A program made the translations under genes and the position numbers. Shown here one piece after another: positions 36,651-45,453 of a DNA stretch of 64,000 nt. Source of the DNA: JBGPTK01 sp963797765. GTDB taxonomy: Bacteria; Acidobacteriota; Terriglobia; Acidiferrales; UBA7541. Numbering within the stretch: position 1 is the stretch's first letter; each line of letters starts with the position of its first letter. The notes under the pieces were generated by a model that worked only from the letters and a program-made list of their open reading frames with translations, was not told the DNA's origin and did not search any database. The DNA lies in NCBI GenBank assembly GCA_963797765.1, contig CAWCQU010000007.1, forward strand, positions 186,001 through 250,000, in the 5' to 3' direction.

Positions 36651-37622
36651 ATGCCGCAAGCGACTAGTGTCGTGGGAATCGGGAGCTGTACCGTGGATTT
36701 TTTTGCCATCGTGCCGCGCCTGCTGGGCCCGGAAGAAAAAATTAATGCCGACCGCCTGGAAATCCACGCCGGCGGAGTCACCGCGAATAACCTTACTCAG
36801 GTGGCCCGCCTGGGCGCCAGCACCGGCTGGCTCGGATTGGTCGGCGACGATGACAATGGCCGCATCATCCAGAAAGCATTTTCGGACGATGGAATGGATT
36901 TGAGTGGAATCGAAATCGTGAAGGGAGCACTTTCTTCCCTCACCTGGATTCCCGTCGACGCCGCCGGCGAGCGCTGCATCTATATGTTTCCGAACATCAC
37001 CGGAAAAATCAGCGTCTATCAGGTCCACCATCGCTTCGCACCACTCATCAAGCAGGCCAAGCACTTTCACACCGAAGCTTCGCAGCTTCCGCTCGAACCG
37101 GTGCACGAAGCCATGAGGGTGGCCAAGTCCGCGGGCGTGCGCGTGATTTTCGATCTGGATGTTTCCCCCAGCTTTTTTCAACAGTCCAATCTCGGCAAGC
37201 AGGAAGATCTGGCCGCGTCTCTCCGCGATGTCGATGTGCTCAAACCTTGCAAAGCCGCAGCCCGCGAACTGACCGGCGAGGCCGATTATGACCGCATCGC
37301 GACCAAATTGCTGGGGCTCGGACCCAAGTTGGTGGCCATCACCATGGGCGCTGACGGCTGCATCATCGCCACCCACGATAAATCCGTCCACGTTCCATCG
37401 TTCCAGGTGGATGTTGTGGACACCACCGGCGCGGGCGACGCCTTCATGGGCGGACTTTCCTATGCGTTGCTGCAGGGCTGGCAGCACGAACAGGTGGGCA
37501 CGTTTGCGAATGCTTGTGCCGCGCTTTGCTGCACCAAGGTGGGCGCTCGCGCGATGTCAAAGTTGAAAGAAGTTGTCTCGTTCATCAAAGCCAAGCGCCC
37601 GGCCGCCGCTACCGCTTTTTAG
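36651..37622 (+). CDS. PfkB-family sugar kinase (ribokinase-like)
   Basis: A 323-residue carbohydrate kinase. It has the N-terminal Gly-rich substrate loop GGVTANNLTQVARLG and the C-terminal PfkB signature DTTGAGDAFMGGLSYAL with the catalytic Asp. ATG after AGGGGAAATTC. It probably phosphorylates ribose or a related sugar from the nucleoside hydrolase next door; substrate assignment is inference from context. Length fits ribokinase/fructokinase. Confidence 0.88.
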   Translation: MPQATSVVGIGSCTVDFFAIVPRLLGPEEKINADRLEIHAGGVTANNLTQVARLGASTGWLGLVGDDDNGRIIQKAFSDDGMDLSGIEIVKGALSSLTWIPVDAAGERCIYMFPNITGKISVYQVHHRFAPLIKQAKHFHTEASQLPLEPVHEAMRVAKSAGVRVIFDLDVSPSFFQQSNLGKQEDLAASLRDVDVLKPCKAAARELTGEADYDRIATKLLGLGPKLVAITMGADGCIIATHDKSVHVPSFQVDVVDTTGAGDAFMGGLSYALLQGWQHEQVGTFANACAALCCTKVGARAMSKLKEVVSFIKAKRPAAATAF

Positions 37623-37637
37623 CGCCTTTCGTAATTT

Positions 37638-37660
37638 GCGGTCATCCCGAACGAAGCGCG
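37638..37660. repeat. Partial copy of dispersed repeat family A
   Basis: GCGGTCATCCCGAACGAAGC matches the copy at 38893 over its first 20 bases and then diverges. It lies just behind the kinase stop. Confidence 0.5.
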
Positions 37661-37800
37661 CTGTTGGCGTCCCGATGTGTGCTTTTCGCACCCCAATGAC
37701 TTCTACCGGGGCCTCTGATCGGGGTGAGGGATTTAGCACAAGTGCAGATTTGAAAAGTAGGATCGAATGGGGCCAAATCCTGACAAAAAGGTAGCCACCA

Positions 37801-38784
37801 ATGTTCACTCCGCACACGTTTCAAATCGCCTTGGTGATGATGATCGTCAGCCCCATCTGCTGGGGTTCGTGGGCTAACACCTACAAAGGCGTCAAGAATT
37901 ACCGTTTCGAACTTTTCTACTGGGATTATGCGGTCGGAATATTTCTCACAGCTCTCGTTCTCGCCCTCACAATGGGCAGCAGCGGCCATGATGCCTCCAG
38001 CTTCGCCGCCAACGTGAGCTCCGCCGATTCTTCCAACATCGTCTACGCGCTGATCGCCGGCGCCATTTTCAATATTGCCAATTTGCTTCTCGTCGCGGGG
38101 ATTGACATGGCCGGCCTCGCCGTCGCATTTCCCGTCTCGATTGGAATCGCACTGGTGGTTGGAGTCGTGCTCAGTTACGCGCAGCAAGCCAAGGGCAACG
38201 CAGCCTTGCTGGCGCTGGGAGTGGCCTGCGCGATTGTCGCAGTGGTGCTCGATGGAAAAGCCTATGGACATCTTGCCAGCACCGGCCGCACGGTAAGCCG
38301 GAAAAGCATCATCGTTTGTATCGTCTCCGGCGTATTAATGGGCTTGTGGGCTCCTGCCGCGGCCCATGCTATGACTCACGGGAATGTGTTAGGCCCGTAC
38401 AGTTTCGCCGTTTTCCTCACGCTCGGTGCTCTGCTTTCTTGTTTCATCTTCAATATTTATTTCATGAAAAAGCCGCTGGTTGGGGCTCCCGTGAATTTTA
38501 GCGGCTTCTTCTCGGCGCCCGCCAGTGGCCACTTGCTCGGAATTTTCGGCGGCGTGATCTGGAGCGTGGGAACGGTTTTCAATCTCGTCGCGGCAAACTT
38601 TACCGGCGTGGCAATTTCCTACGCTATCGGCCAATCCGCTCCCATGGTCGCAGCCCTCTGGGGAGTATTCGTGTGGAAGGAATTCGCAGGCGCCAATTCA
38701 AAAGCCAAAACCTACGTCTCGCTGATGTTCCTCTTCTACATGCTGGCCATTTGCTTCGTCGCCTGGGCCTCTCAAGCGGGCTAG
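37801..38784 (+). CDS. GRP/DMT-type sugar transporter (10 TM)
   Basis: A 327-residue permease with about ten membrane helices. It begins with the glucose/ribose-porter signature FQIALVMMIVSPICWGSWAN. Two halves each end in Gly-rich helices (VAFPVSIGIALVVGVVL and GVAISYAIGQSAPMVAALWG). It belongs to the GRP branch of the drug/metabolite superfamily, as do GlcU and RbsU. Beside a nucleoside hydrolase and a PfkB kinase, ribose is the most likely cargo. AAGG lies upstream of the ATG. Confidence 0.82.
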   Translation: MFTPHTFQIALVMMIVSPICWGSWANTYKGVKNYRFELFYWDYAVGIFLTALVLALTMGSSGHDASSFAANVSSADSSNIVYALIAGAIFNIANLLLVAGIDMAGLAVAFPVSIGIALVVGVVLSYAQQAKGNAALLALGVACAIVAVVLDGKAYGHLASTGRTVSRKSIIVCIVSGVLMGLWAPAAAHAMTHGNVLGPYSFAVFLTLGALLSCFIFNIYFMKKPLVGAPVNFSGFFSAPASGHLLGIFGGVIWSVGTVFNLVAANFTGVAISYAIGQSAPMVAALWGVFVWKEFAGANSKAKTYVSLMFLFYMLAICFVAWASQAG

Positions 38785-38892
38785 GTTTATGTCAGGTTCG
38801 TGCTGAACGAACCGAGGTACTCAATAGGCTGTAAACCGTTCGGACCCTCTTACTAGAGGCATCCGTTCATCAATTGCGAAGCCCGGGATTTT

Positions 38893-38925
38893 GCGGTCAT
38901 CCCGAACGAAGTGAGGGATCCAGAG
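38893..38925. repeat. Dispersed repeat family A, full copy
   Basis: A 33-base unit running from GCGGTCATCCCGAACGAAG to GAGGGATCCAGAG. It is matched with two differences at 49204-49236, and in part at 37638 and 13141. Confidence 0.65.
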
Positions 38926-38986
38926 TGAAAGTGCACTGTTCGAAGCCTTCGAATGTAGGCTCCCATCGATCACAATCACGCGCCAA

Positions 38987-40399
38987 CTAGATGGCCGGCT
39001 CCCTCAAATCCCCGCACGCCAGCTCCACTCTCTCCGCCACCGCCAGCGCAATTTCCTCCTCCCAGGGCCGCCCCACCACTTGCACTCCAATCGGCAATCC
39101 TTCGGGAGACCGCCCCACCGGCACAACCACTCCCGGATTTCCCAATATGTTGAACCACTGCGAATAACTCATCGCGTCCAGATATTCCACGCGCTTGCCT
39201 TCGACCATCCACTTACGCTCGCGATGGCGAAACGCCGGTATAGCGCAAACCGGGCACAGTAGAATTGGAAATTTTTCCATCTCCAGTAGAAATCGCTCGC
39301 GCAGCACATCGCGCTTGATTTGCGCGTCGAGCAGACTCTCCACCGTCAACGGCTCTTCGCGCTTCGCCAGTTCACTCACTTCCTTCAGAAACGGGCTGAG
39401 CTCGGCTTCACGCCCTTCTAAAATCGTCCGCAGCAGCACCTGCACGCCCGGCCCAAACAATTTCCACCACACCTGCCGGATTTCTTCCAGCCGCGCCGGA
39501 CGGTATGGCTCGACGCAAAATCCTTGTGCGCGCAATCCCTCCACCGCTTTGCGCACCGCCGCGCGCGTTTCCGGAGTCACCGGCGTCCGCCCGTCATCTT
39601 CAAAATATCCCACGCGAATCTGCCGTAAATCCCTTTCCGCAGGCCAACGGACCGGCACCGGCGCGGAATTCGGGTCACCCGCATCCGGCCCTGCCATCGC
39701 TTCAAATAGTAACTTCACATCGGACACGGTCCGCGCCATCGGCCCCACCACTCCAATCAACGAGAACGGCCCCTGCGACGGCGGAAAATGTCCGCTCGCC
39801 GGAATTCGCCCCGGCGTCGGCTTCAATCCGCAAATCCCCGTGAAATGTGCAGGGACGCGAATCGATCCGCCGCCATCGCTGCCCACTCCCCCCGCTGAAC
39901 ATCGCGCCGCAATCGCAGCCGATTCGCCGCCGCTCGATCCCCCCGGCGTGCGCTCCAGGTCCCACGGGTTATTCGTCCGCCCGTAAAGCAGATTATCCGT
40001 TTCGTATGCCATCAAGAATTCCGGCGCGTTGGTATTCCCCAGCACAATCGCGCCTGCGGCTCGCAGCCGCGTCACCAGCGCCGCATCTTCATCCGGGATC
40101 GCTCCCGCGCGCAGCCGCGTTCCCGTCTCGCAGCGAAATCCCGTCACATTGATCGAACTTTTCACCGTAACCGGCACGCCGTGCAGCGGCCCCAGCCATC
40201 CGCCACGCTTCACGGAGAATTCCGCCCGCCTCGCTTGGTCCAGCGCTCCGCCCTCATCCACCGTTACGAACGCATTAATCTTCGGATTCACGCGCCCAAT
40301 CCGCCGCAAATGCGCTTTCACCAATTCAATCGGCGAAAATTTTTTCTCCCGCACGCCTTCCGCCATTTCCATAGCGGAAAGCGAAGTCAATTCACCCAT
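38987..40399 (-). CDS. Amidase (amidase-signature family)
   Basis: A 470-residue amidase hydrolysing carboxamides with a Ser-cisSer-Lys triad. Visible residues are Lys80 in GVPVTVKSS, the serines of TPGGSSGGES (155/156), and the nucleophile Ser180 in GSDGGGSIRVP. GLKPTPGRIP follows as in related enzymes. The ATG at 40399 has GGAG eight bases upstream; an eight-codon extension is less likely. The family includes GatA, but no gatB/gatC is adjacent and the C-terminal half is not GatA-like, so I call it a general amidase. Monocistronic. Confidence 0.9.
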   Translation of the reverse strand: MGELTSLSAMEMAEGVREKKFSPIELVKAHLRRIGRVNPKINAFVTVDEGGALDQARRAEFSVKRGGWLGPLHGVPVTVKSSINVTGFRCETGTRLRAGAIPDEDAALVTRLRAAGAIVLGNTNAPEFLMAYETDNLLYGRTNNPWDLERTPGGSSGGESAAIAARCSAGGVGSDGGGSIRVPAHFTGICGLKPTPGRIPASGHFPPSQGPFSLIGVVGPMARTVSDVKLLFEAMAGPDAGDPNSAPVPVRWPAERDLRQIRVGYFEDDGRTPVTPETRAAVRKAVEGLRAQGFCVEPYRPARLEEIRQVWWKLFGPGVQVLLRTILEGREAELSPFLKEVSELAKREEPLTVESLLDAQIKRDVLRERFLLEMEKFPILLCPVCAIPAFRHRERKWMVEGKRVEYLDAMSYSQWFNILGNPGVVVPVGRSPEGLPIGVQVVGRPWEEEIALAVAERVELACGDLREPAI

Positions 40400-40620
40400 G
40401 AATTCTCCAGGTACAACGGACAAAGAGCCGAGAGTCTACCACGCTGAGTTATTTGGGCATTTCTTTCCTTAGATCCGCTCGCTTTTTAATCTTCGCCCCA
40501 CGAAACCGAACCAAGCTCAGCCGCCGCCCGGCCCTAATGTTTTCATACTATTGACGCTCCAGGACTCGAAAGGGAAAATCGTCGCCTCTGAAGGGGATCG
40601 GTTCGTCTAACTGGCCTTGC

Positions 40621-42660
40621 ATGAGCCATTTGCCTGTTCCCCATCCAAAAATAATGAGTCGATTCCGATCCAGTTTGCTGGGCCTGCTGTTCCTCTCAGC
40701 AATCTACTTATATGCGTGGCCCACGCCGAATGTCGTATATGCAGGAATCGATCTAATCCACGTTTTTCTGGGAATCCTTCTTGCCATCGTCCTCCTCTTC
40801 ACGCTGTTGAAAATATTCAAACAAGCTTCTTGGATGGGCCGCATCGCCTGGAGCCTGCTCATCCTCGGCGCCGCCTTGGGCATCGCGCTAATTTTCACCG
40901 GCGGACGCCGCCCGGAATGGGCTCTCCTCTACGGTCACATCATCTCGAGCCTCGCGGGAGGCGCGCTACTCGCCTCCGAATGGGGAGCGAAGCGCCGCTG
41001 GTTTGCAGGCAGCGCCCAAGCCGCCGTAGCACGGTGTGCAATATTTCTGCTCGGAGCGGCGGTACTGGCGGCAGGCGCATGGTGGGTCCGCACCGTGCCG
41101 TGGCGATCTGCATATCAAATCAAAAATCCCGAAATCGCTCCCGCCTCCATGGATTCCGAAGGTGACGGCTCGAAAGGCCCGTTCTTCCCAAGTTCCGCGC
41201 AAACCAAGGGCGGCGTTATGATTCCCTCCAACTATTTCATGGAATCCGACGCCTGCCAGCGCTGCCACGCCGACATCTACAATCAATGGAACAGCTCGGT
41301 CCATCATTTTTCTTCGTTCAATAATCAGTGGTATCGCAAAAGCATCGAATACATGCAGGAAGTGAACGGAGTGCAGCCATCCAAATGGTGCGCCGGATGC
41401 CACGATCCCTCCCTGATTTTCAGCGGCAAGATGGATACTCCGATCAAACAGATCGTCAATACGCCCGCGGCGCAAGCGGGGATGGGCTGCATGATGTGCC
41501 ATTCCATCGCCCAGGTAAAAAGCACCATGGGCCAGGGCGATTACACGCTGGAATATCCCGAGCTGCACAAATTAGCCGAAAGCAAAAATCCCATCGTCCG
41601 CCGCCTGCACGATTTCATTGTCGAGCTGAATCCCGAGCCGCACCGCCGCGTTTTCCTGAAGCCTTTCATGCGCGCACAAACCGCCGAATTCTGCGCCTCT
41701 TGCCACAAAGTTCATCTCGATGGCCCCGTAAATCACTACCGCTGGATTCGCGGCTTCAACGAATACGACAACTGGCAAGCCAGCGGCGTTTCCGGCGAAG
41801 GCGCTCGCTCCTTTTACTATCCGCCGAAGCCGCAAAACTGCGCCGATTGCCATATGCCGCTCGCGCCCTCGCAGGATGCCGGAAATGTGAACGGCTTCGT
41901 CCATTCGCACCGCTTCCCCGGCGCGAATGCCGCGGTTCCTTTTCAAAACGGCGATGCAACGCAGCTCGACGTGACTAGGAAATTCCTCGAGAGCGGCTTC
42001 ATAACCGTCGACCTGTTTGCGATTTCGCCGGATCGTTCTCCCGCTTCGGTGGCAGCAGGCCAGCCGCCCGGCGCCGATTTTCAAACTACATTTGCGGTGG
42101 GCGAGGAGGCTGAACTGAAAACGAATCCTGGCGCGGCAGTTGCCGCAGCCCCGGTCACGGCTCCCCTCAATCGAGCCGATGCTGCCGTGCGTCGCGGCGA
42201 TACGGTTCGCGTCGATCTAGTTGTCCGCACCCGCAAGATCGGCCACTTTTTCCCCGCCGGAACTGTGGACGCATATGACGTATGGCTCGAACTGAAAGCG
42301 GTGGACGACAAAGGTCAAACACTTTTCTGGAGCGGCTCAGTGCAAGATAACGGAAAAGGGCCCGTCGAACCCGGTGCGCACTTCTATCGTTCCCTCCAAA
42401 TCGATTCGCACGGAAATCAAATCAATAAACGCAACGCCTGGGCCACTCGTGCGGTCGTTTACGTTCATCTGATTCCCCCCGGCGCCGCCGACACGGTTCA
42501 CTATCGCCTGCAAATCCCCAAAAACGCCGGCGATCGCATTCATCTCGACGCCAAATTGCACTACCGCAAATTTTCCTGGTGGAACACGCAGTTTTCCTTT
42601 GCTGGAATTCCCGCTCCGGAAAAACCAGGAGCGCCCGCCAGTGTCGCCTATCGATCATGA
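40621..42660 (+). CDS. Multihaem cytochrome c part of the broken gene
   Basis: 679 residues as read. Hydrophobic helices lie at about 16-34, 38-63, 74-93, 100-118 and 137-156. Haem-binding motifs follow: CQRCH (212-216), CAGCH (257-261), CMMCH (290-294), CASCH (358-362) and CADCH (407-411), with many nearby His residues as possible distal ligands. The arrangement recalls cytochrome c554-type proteins. A beta-rich region (about 520-670) follows. An alternative ATG at 40654 would give the helix directly; neither start has a clear SD. Its product would move electrons at the outer face of the inner membrane. Confidence 0.8.
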   Translation: MSHLPVPHPKIMSRFRSSLLGLLFLSAIYLYAWPTPNVVYAGIDLIHVFLGILLAIVLLFTLLKIFKQASWMGRIAWSLLILGAALGIALIFTGGRRPEWALLYGHIISSLAGGALLASEWGAKRRWFAGSAQAAVARCAIFLLGAAVLAAGAWWVRTVPWRSAYQIKNPEIAPASMDSEGDGSKGPFFPSSAQTKGGVMIPSNYFMESDACQRCHADIYNQWNSSVHHFSSFNNQWYRKSIEYMQEVNGVQPSKWCAGCHDPSLIFSGKMDTPIKQIVNTPAAQAGMGCMMCHSIAQVKSTMGQGDYTLEYPELHKLAESKNPIVRRLHDFIVELNPEPHRRVFLKPFMRAQTAEFCASCHKVHLDGPVNHYRWIRGFNEYDNWQASGVSGEGARSFYYPPKPQNCADCHMPLAPSQDAGNVNGFVHSHRFPGANAAVPFQNGDATQLDVTRKFLESGFITVDLFAISPDRSPASVAAGQPPGADFQTTFAVGEEAELKTNPGAAVAAAPVTAPLNRADAAVRRGDTVRVDLVVRTRKIGHFFPAGTVDAYDVWLELKAVDDKGQTLFWSGSVQDNGKGPVEPGAHFYRSLQIDSHGNQINKRNAWATRAVVYVHLIPPGAADTVHYRLQIPKNAGDRIHLDAKLHYRKFSWWNTQFSFAGIPAPEKPGAPASVAYRS

Positions 42661-42851
42661 CGACCGCCGCTTCACTTTCGCCGGTGACACTTCCATCGTC
42701 TCCGGAAAATTCAAACAGATTCCCGACGTGCCAATAATCACCCTGGCGCACGATCAAGCCGATCTTCGCGTGCTGCCCGCAACTGCTCCGGAACCCGCCC
42801 CTCACGTCGTCTTGAACAAAGAAGACTGGACCCGCTGGAACGATTTCGGCA

Positions 42852-43574
42852 TTGGCTTGCTGCTCCAAGGTGATCTCACCGGCGCCGAAGCTGCATTTCC
42901 GCAAAATCACGGAAATCGATCCAAACAATCCCGATGGCTGGACCAACATCGGCCGCGTTCTCGTACAGGAAGGAAATATTTCCGGCGCCAAGGAAGTGCT
43001 GCAGCGCGCGCTGGCAGTGGCTCCCGCGCTCGCGCGAACTAATTTTTTCTATGCCAAGGCGCTGCGCAGCGAAGGCAAATATGACGAAGCCATCGCCCAC
43101 TTGCGCACCGTGCTCCAGCAATATCCTCGCGATCGAGTGGTCCACAATGAGCTCGGCCGCATCCTCTTCCTGAAGCGCCAATATCCCGCCGCCATTGACG
43201 AATTCAACGCCACTCTCGAAATCGATCCCGAAGATTTGCAAGCCAATTACAATTTAATGCTTTGCTACAACGGCCTGAAGCAGGAAAATCGCGCCAAGGA
43301 ATACCAAGCGCGTTATTTGCGTTTCAAAGCCGATGAATCCGCGCAATCCATCACCGGTCCCTACCGCCAAATTCATCCCGAAGACAACGTCGAGCGCCAG
43401 GCAATTCACGAACACGTCTCCGCCCCCCTAGCAATCGCCGCCCCTCCAAATCCACTCGCTACAAAGTCCGGCGCGCTCCAACTCCGCCCGCTACAAAATC
43501 GGCCTCCGTCCAGCTCTTTAGGGGGTCGGAGCTTCAGCTCCGACATTCAAGCTCGCAAGCGAGAAGGGCTTTAG
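42852..43574 (+). CDS. TPR-containing 3' fragment of the cytochrome gene
   Basis: The TPR part begins near 42905. Three to four TPR units are clear: ITEIDPNNPDGWTNIGRVLV, ALRSEGKYDEAIAHLRTVLQ and LKRQYPAAIDEFNATLEIDP. The last 20 or so residues and the stop come from the palindromic repeat at 43521, so the natural C-terminus has probably been replaced or lost. It is unlikely to be an independent gene, since the assigned start lies in the wrong frame for the upstream protein. Confidence 0.5.
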   Translation: MACCSKVISPAPKLHFRKITEIDPNNPDGWTNIGRVLVQEGNISGAKEVLQRALAVAPALARTNFFYAKALRSEGKYDEAIAHLRTVLQQYPRDRVVHNELGRILFLKRQYPAAIDEFNATLEIDPEDLQANYNLMLCYNGLKQENRAKEYQARYLRFKADESAQSITGPYRQIHPEDNVERQAIHEHVSAPLAIAAPPNPLATKSGALQLRPLQNRPPSSSLGGRSFSSDIQARKREGL

Positions 43575-43583
43575 CCCCTGAAG
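43521..43583. repeat. Dispersed palindromic repeat family B, copy 1
   Basis: Two hairpins in a 63-base unit: TCGGAGCTTCAGCTCCGA (8-bp arms, 2-base loop) and GGGCTTTAGCCC (5-bp arms), followed by CTGAAG. The second copy is at 60521. The TAG of the second hairpin ends the TPR fragment. Confidence 0.7.
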
Positions 43584-43682
43584 CCTCCGCTTCGGCTGCT
43601 CGCGGAACCGCATTGCGCCTCCAAACCAAAACACCGAAGCGAGTAGCAGACCACCCTGCCCCAGCACCAAGGCCGGCAATTG

Positions 43683-45406
43683 ATGCGCTCCCGCCAGATT
43701 CAGTTGTCTGTCATCGGCCATTGTCCTTGCCGCTCTAACCGCGTTCGCCTACCCTTCCGCAAAACCCGGTCCACCTCCCGCCACCGCTGGAATCCATTTC
43801 GAAGACGTCACGCATTCCGCCGGAATCCATTTCACTCACAACACCGGCGCCTTCGGCAAAAAATACCTTCCCGAAACCATGGGCCCTGGCGCTGCATTCA
43901 TCGATTACGATAACGACGGCTGGCAGGACATTTTCCTCGTCAACGGAATGGACTGGCCTGGCCACGGCCAGCATCATTCCGTGCCCGCGCTCTACCACAA
44001 TGATCACGACGGCACCTTCACCGACGTTACGAGCAAAGCAGGCCTCGCCGTGCCGATGTTTGGAATGGGCGTTGCCGTCGGCGATTACAATAACGACGGC
44101 TACGACGATCTCTTCGTCACCGCGCTAGGCCAAAGCCATCTGTTCCGCAACAATGGCAATGGAACTTTCACCGATGTCACCAAGGAAGCCGGCCTCAGCG
44201 GCCCCAATGAATTCAGCACCAGCGCCGCATGGGTGGATTACGATCACGACGGCAAACTCGATTTAATCGTCGCCAACTACGTTCAATGGTCTCTCGACAA
44301 AGATCTTTACTGCACGCTCGATGGCAAATCCAAATCCTACTGCACCCCGGAATCCTACAAAGGCACTTCCGTCCGCCTGTGGCACAACAATGGCAACGGA
44401 ACGTTCACCGACGCTACGCGCGCCGCAGGCCTCTACGACGCCACTTCCAAGAGTTTGGGCATCGCGATTCTCGACGCCAATCAAAAGGGCGGGCCGGATA
44501 TCGTCATCTCCAATGACACGCAGCCGAACAAGCTCTACATCAACAACGGCAATGGCACATTCACCGAAAAAGCCGTGCTCGCCGGAATCGCCTTTAACGA
44601 GGACGGCGTCGCGCGTGCAGGAATGGGCATCGATGCCGCCGATTACGACCGCTCCGGCTATCCCGGTATCCTGATCACCAATTTCTCGAATCAAATGTTG
44701 GCGCTTTATCACAACGAAAAAAACGGCCTGTTCGTCGACGAAGCTCCGCAATCCGAAATCGGCCGCGCCAGTTTGCTCACGCTCGGCTTCGGCTGTTTTT
44801 TCTTCGATTACGATCTCGACGGCTGGCCCGATATTTTCATCAACAACGGCCACATTGAAGACAGCATCGAGCGCGTCCAGCAGCAAGTCCATTTCGCCGA
44901 GCCGCCGCATCTTTTCCGCAACAACGGCGGCGGACAATTTGATGAGGTCACCTCGAAAATGGGCGCCGGCTTCAATAAGCCGCGCGTGGCTCGCGGCGCC
45001 GCCTACGGGGACATCAACAACGACGGCGCACTCGATCTGCTGATCACCACAAACGGCGGCCCCGCATTGCTCTTTCGCAATACCGGCGCCACCAATCACA
45101 GCTTGCGCATCAAGCTGGTTGGCACAAAATCAAATCGCGACGGAATCGGAGCGAGCGTGCGCGTGATCGCAGGCAACGATTCCCAATCACAAATGTTGCG
45201 CAGCGGTTCCAGTTATCTATCCTCCAGCGAACTGGTTCTAACCTTTGGCCTGGGCTCGCACACGCTAGCCGATTCCATCGAAATCAAATGGCCCAGCGGC
45301 CAGATGGACAAGCTTTCGAAAGTTGCCGCGGACGAGAATCATCACCGTGAAGGAAGGCCAGGGAATCGCCGCTTCTCTCCCTCTAAACAAGCGCGCGTCT
45401 CCGTGA
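43683..45406 (+). pseudogene. CRTAC1-type FG-GAP / ASPIC-UnbV protein, frame broken at both ends
   Basis: The natural protein seems to start at the ATG at 43683 (MRSRQIQLS), change frame near 43715 into a signal-peptide-like stretch (AIVLAALTAFAYPSA), and continue through FEDVTHSAGIHFTHNTGAFG into the large open frame. Near 45335 the frame changes again: RIITVKEGQGIAASLPLNKR and a stop at 45404-45406 is the plausible end. About 570 residues in total. Within the intact part, six or more DxDxDG-type loops (DYDNDGWQD, DYNNDGYDD, DYDHDGKLD, DYDLDGWPD, DINNDGALD) mark calcium-binding FG-GAP blades. An ASPIC/UnbV domain closes it. Confidence 0.65.
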
Positions 45407-45453
45407 AGGCCGCGTATAATGCCCCGTCATGCAGAAGGTGCCGAAGAGGATGA
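43879..45453 (+). CDS. CRTAC1 family protein, long open frame
   Basis: 524 residues as read, from ATG 43879 inside the first beta-propeller blade; no earlier start codon exists in this frame after the stop at 43681. Blades repeat every 50-60 residues with NNGNGTFTDVT-type motifs. The C-terminal domain (about 400-490: GIGASVRVIAG, QMLRSGSSYLSSSELVLTFG) is ASPIC/UnbV. Without the N-terminal signal sequence the product as read would not be exported. The last 35 residues are out of frame. Confidence 0.75.
   Translation: MGPGAAFIDYDNDGWQDIFLVNGMDWPGHGQHHSVPALYHNDHDGTFTDVTSKAGLAVPMFGMGVAVGDYNNDGYDDLFVTALGQSHLFRNNGNGTFTDVTKEAGLSGPNEFSTSAAWVDYDHDGKLDLIVANYVQWSLDKDLYCTLDGKSKSYCTPESYKGTSVRLWHNNGNGTFTDATRAAGLYDATSKSLGIAILDANQKGGPDIVISNDTQPNKLYINNGNGTFTEKAVLAGIAFNEDGVARAGMGIDAADYDRSGYPGILITNFSNQMLALYHNEKNGLFVDEAPQSEIGRASLLTLGFGCFFFDYDLDGWPDIFINNGHIEDSIERVQQQVHFAEPPHLFRNNGGGQFDEVTSKMGAGFNKPRVARGAAYGDINNDGALDLLITTNGGPALLFRNTGATNHSLRIKLVGTKSNRDGIGASVRVIAGNDSQSQMLRSGSSYLSSSELVLTFGLGSHTLADSIEIKWPSGQMDKLSKVAADENHHREGRPGNRRFSPSKQARVSVKAAYNAPSCRRCRRG
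45415..45420 (+). promoter_or_regulatory. TATAAT element directly before the giant TPR-CRTAC1 gene
   Basis: A perfect -10 eight bases upstream of the ATG at 45429, with no good -35. If used, the transcript would be nearly leaderless. Confidence 0.3.

Larger units (their letters stand above)
40621..43574 (+). pseudogene. Membrane-anchored pentahaem cytochrome c fused to TPR domain (two frameshifts)
   Basis: Read with two frame corrections, this is one protein of about 980 residues. The N-terminus has four or five membrane helices. A periplasmic cytochrome part with five CxxCH motifs follows, then a beta-rich region and TPR units. Frame 1 stops at 42660, but frame 2 continues the protein directly (DDRRFTFAGDTSIVSGKFKQ to LLLQGDLTGAEAAF). 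Frame 3 then resumes at about 42905 with RKITEIDPNNPDGWTNIGRV. No in-frame nonsense codon is needed. The two CRTAC1-type genes follow head to tail. Decay and indel error are both possible. Confidence 0.65.

Noticed and set aside
36486..37487. 333-codon antisense frame opposite the PfkB gene
   Set aside because: The PfkB signatures are on the plus strand and the antisense frame has no start signal.
44263..45099. 278-codon antisense frame opposite the CRTAC1 gene
   Set aside because: It mirrors the repeated DxDxDG codons of the true gene and gives a Val/Ile/Gly-rich non-protein.
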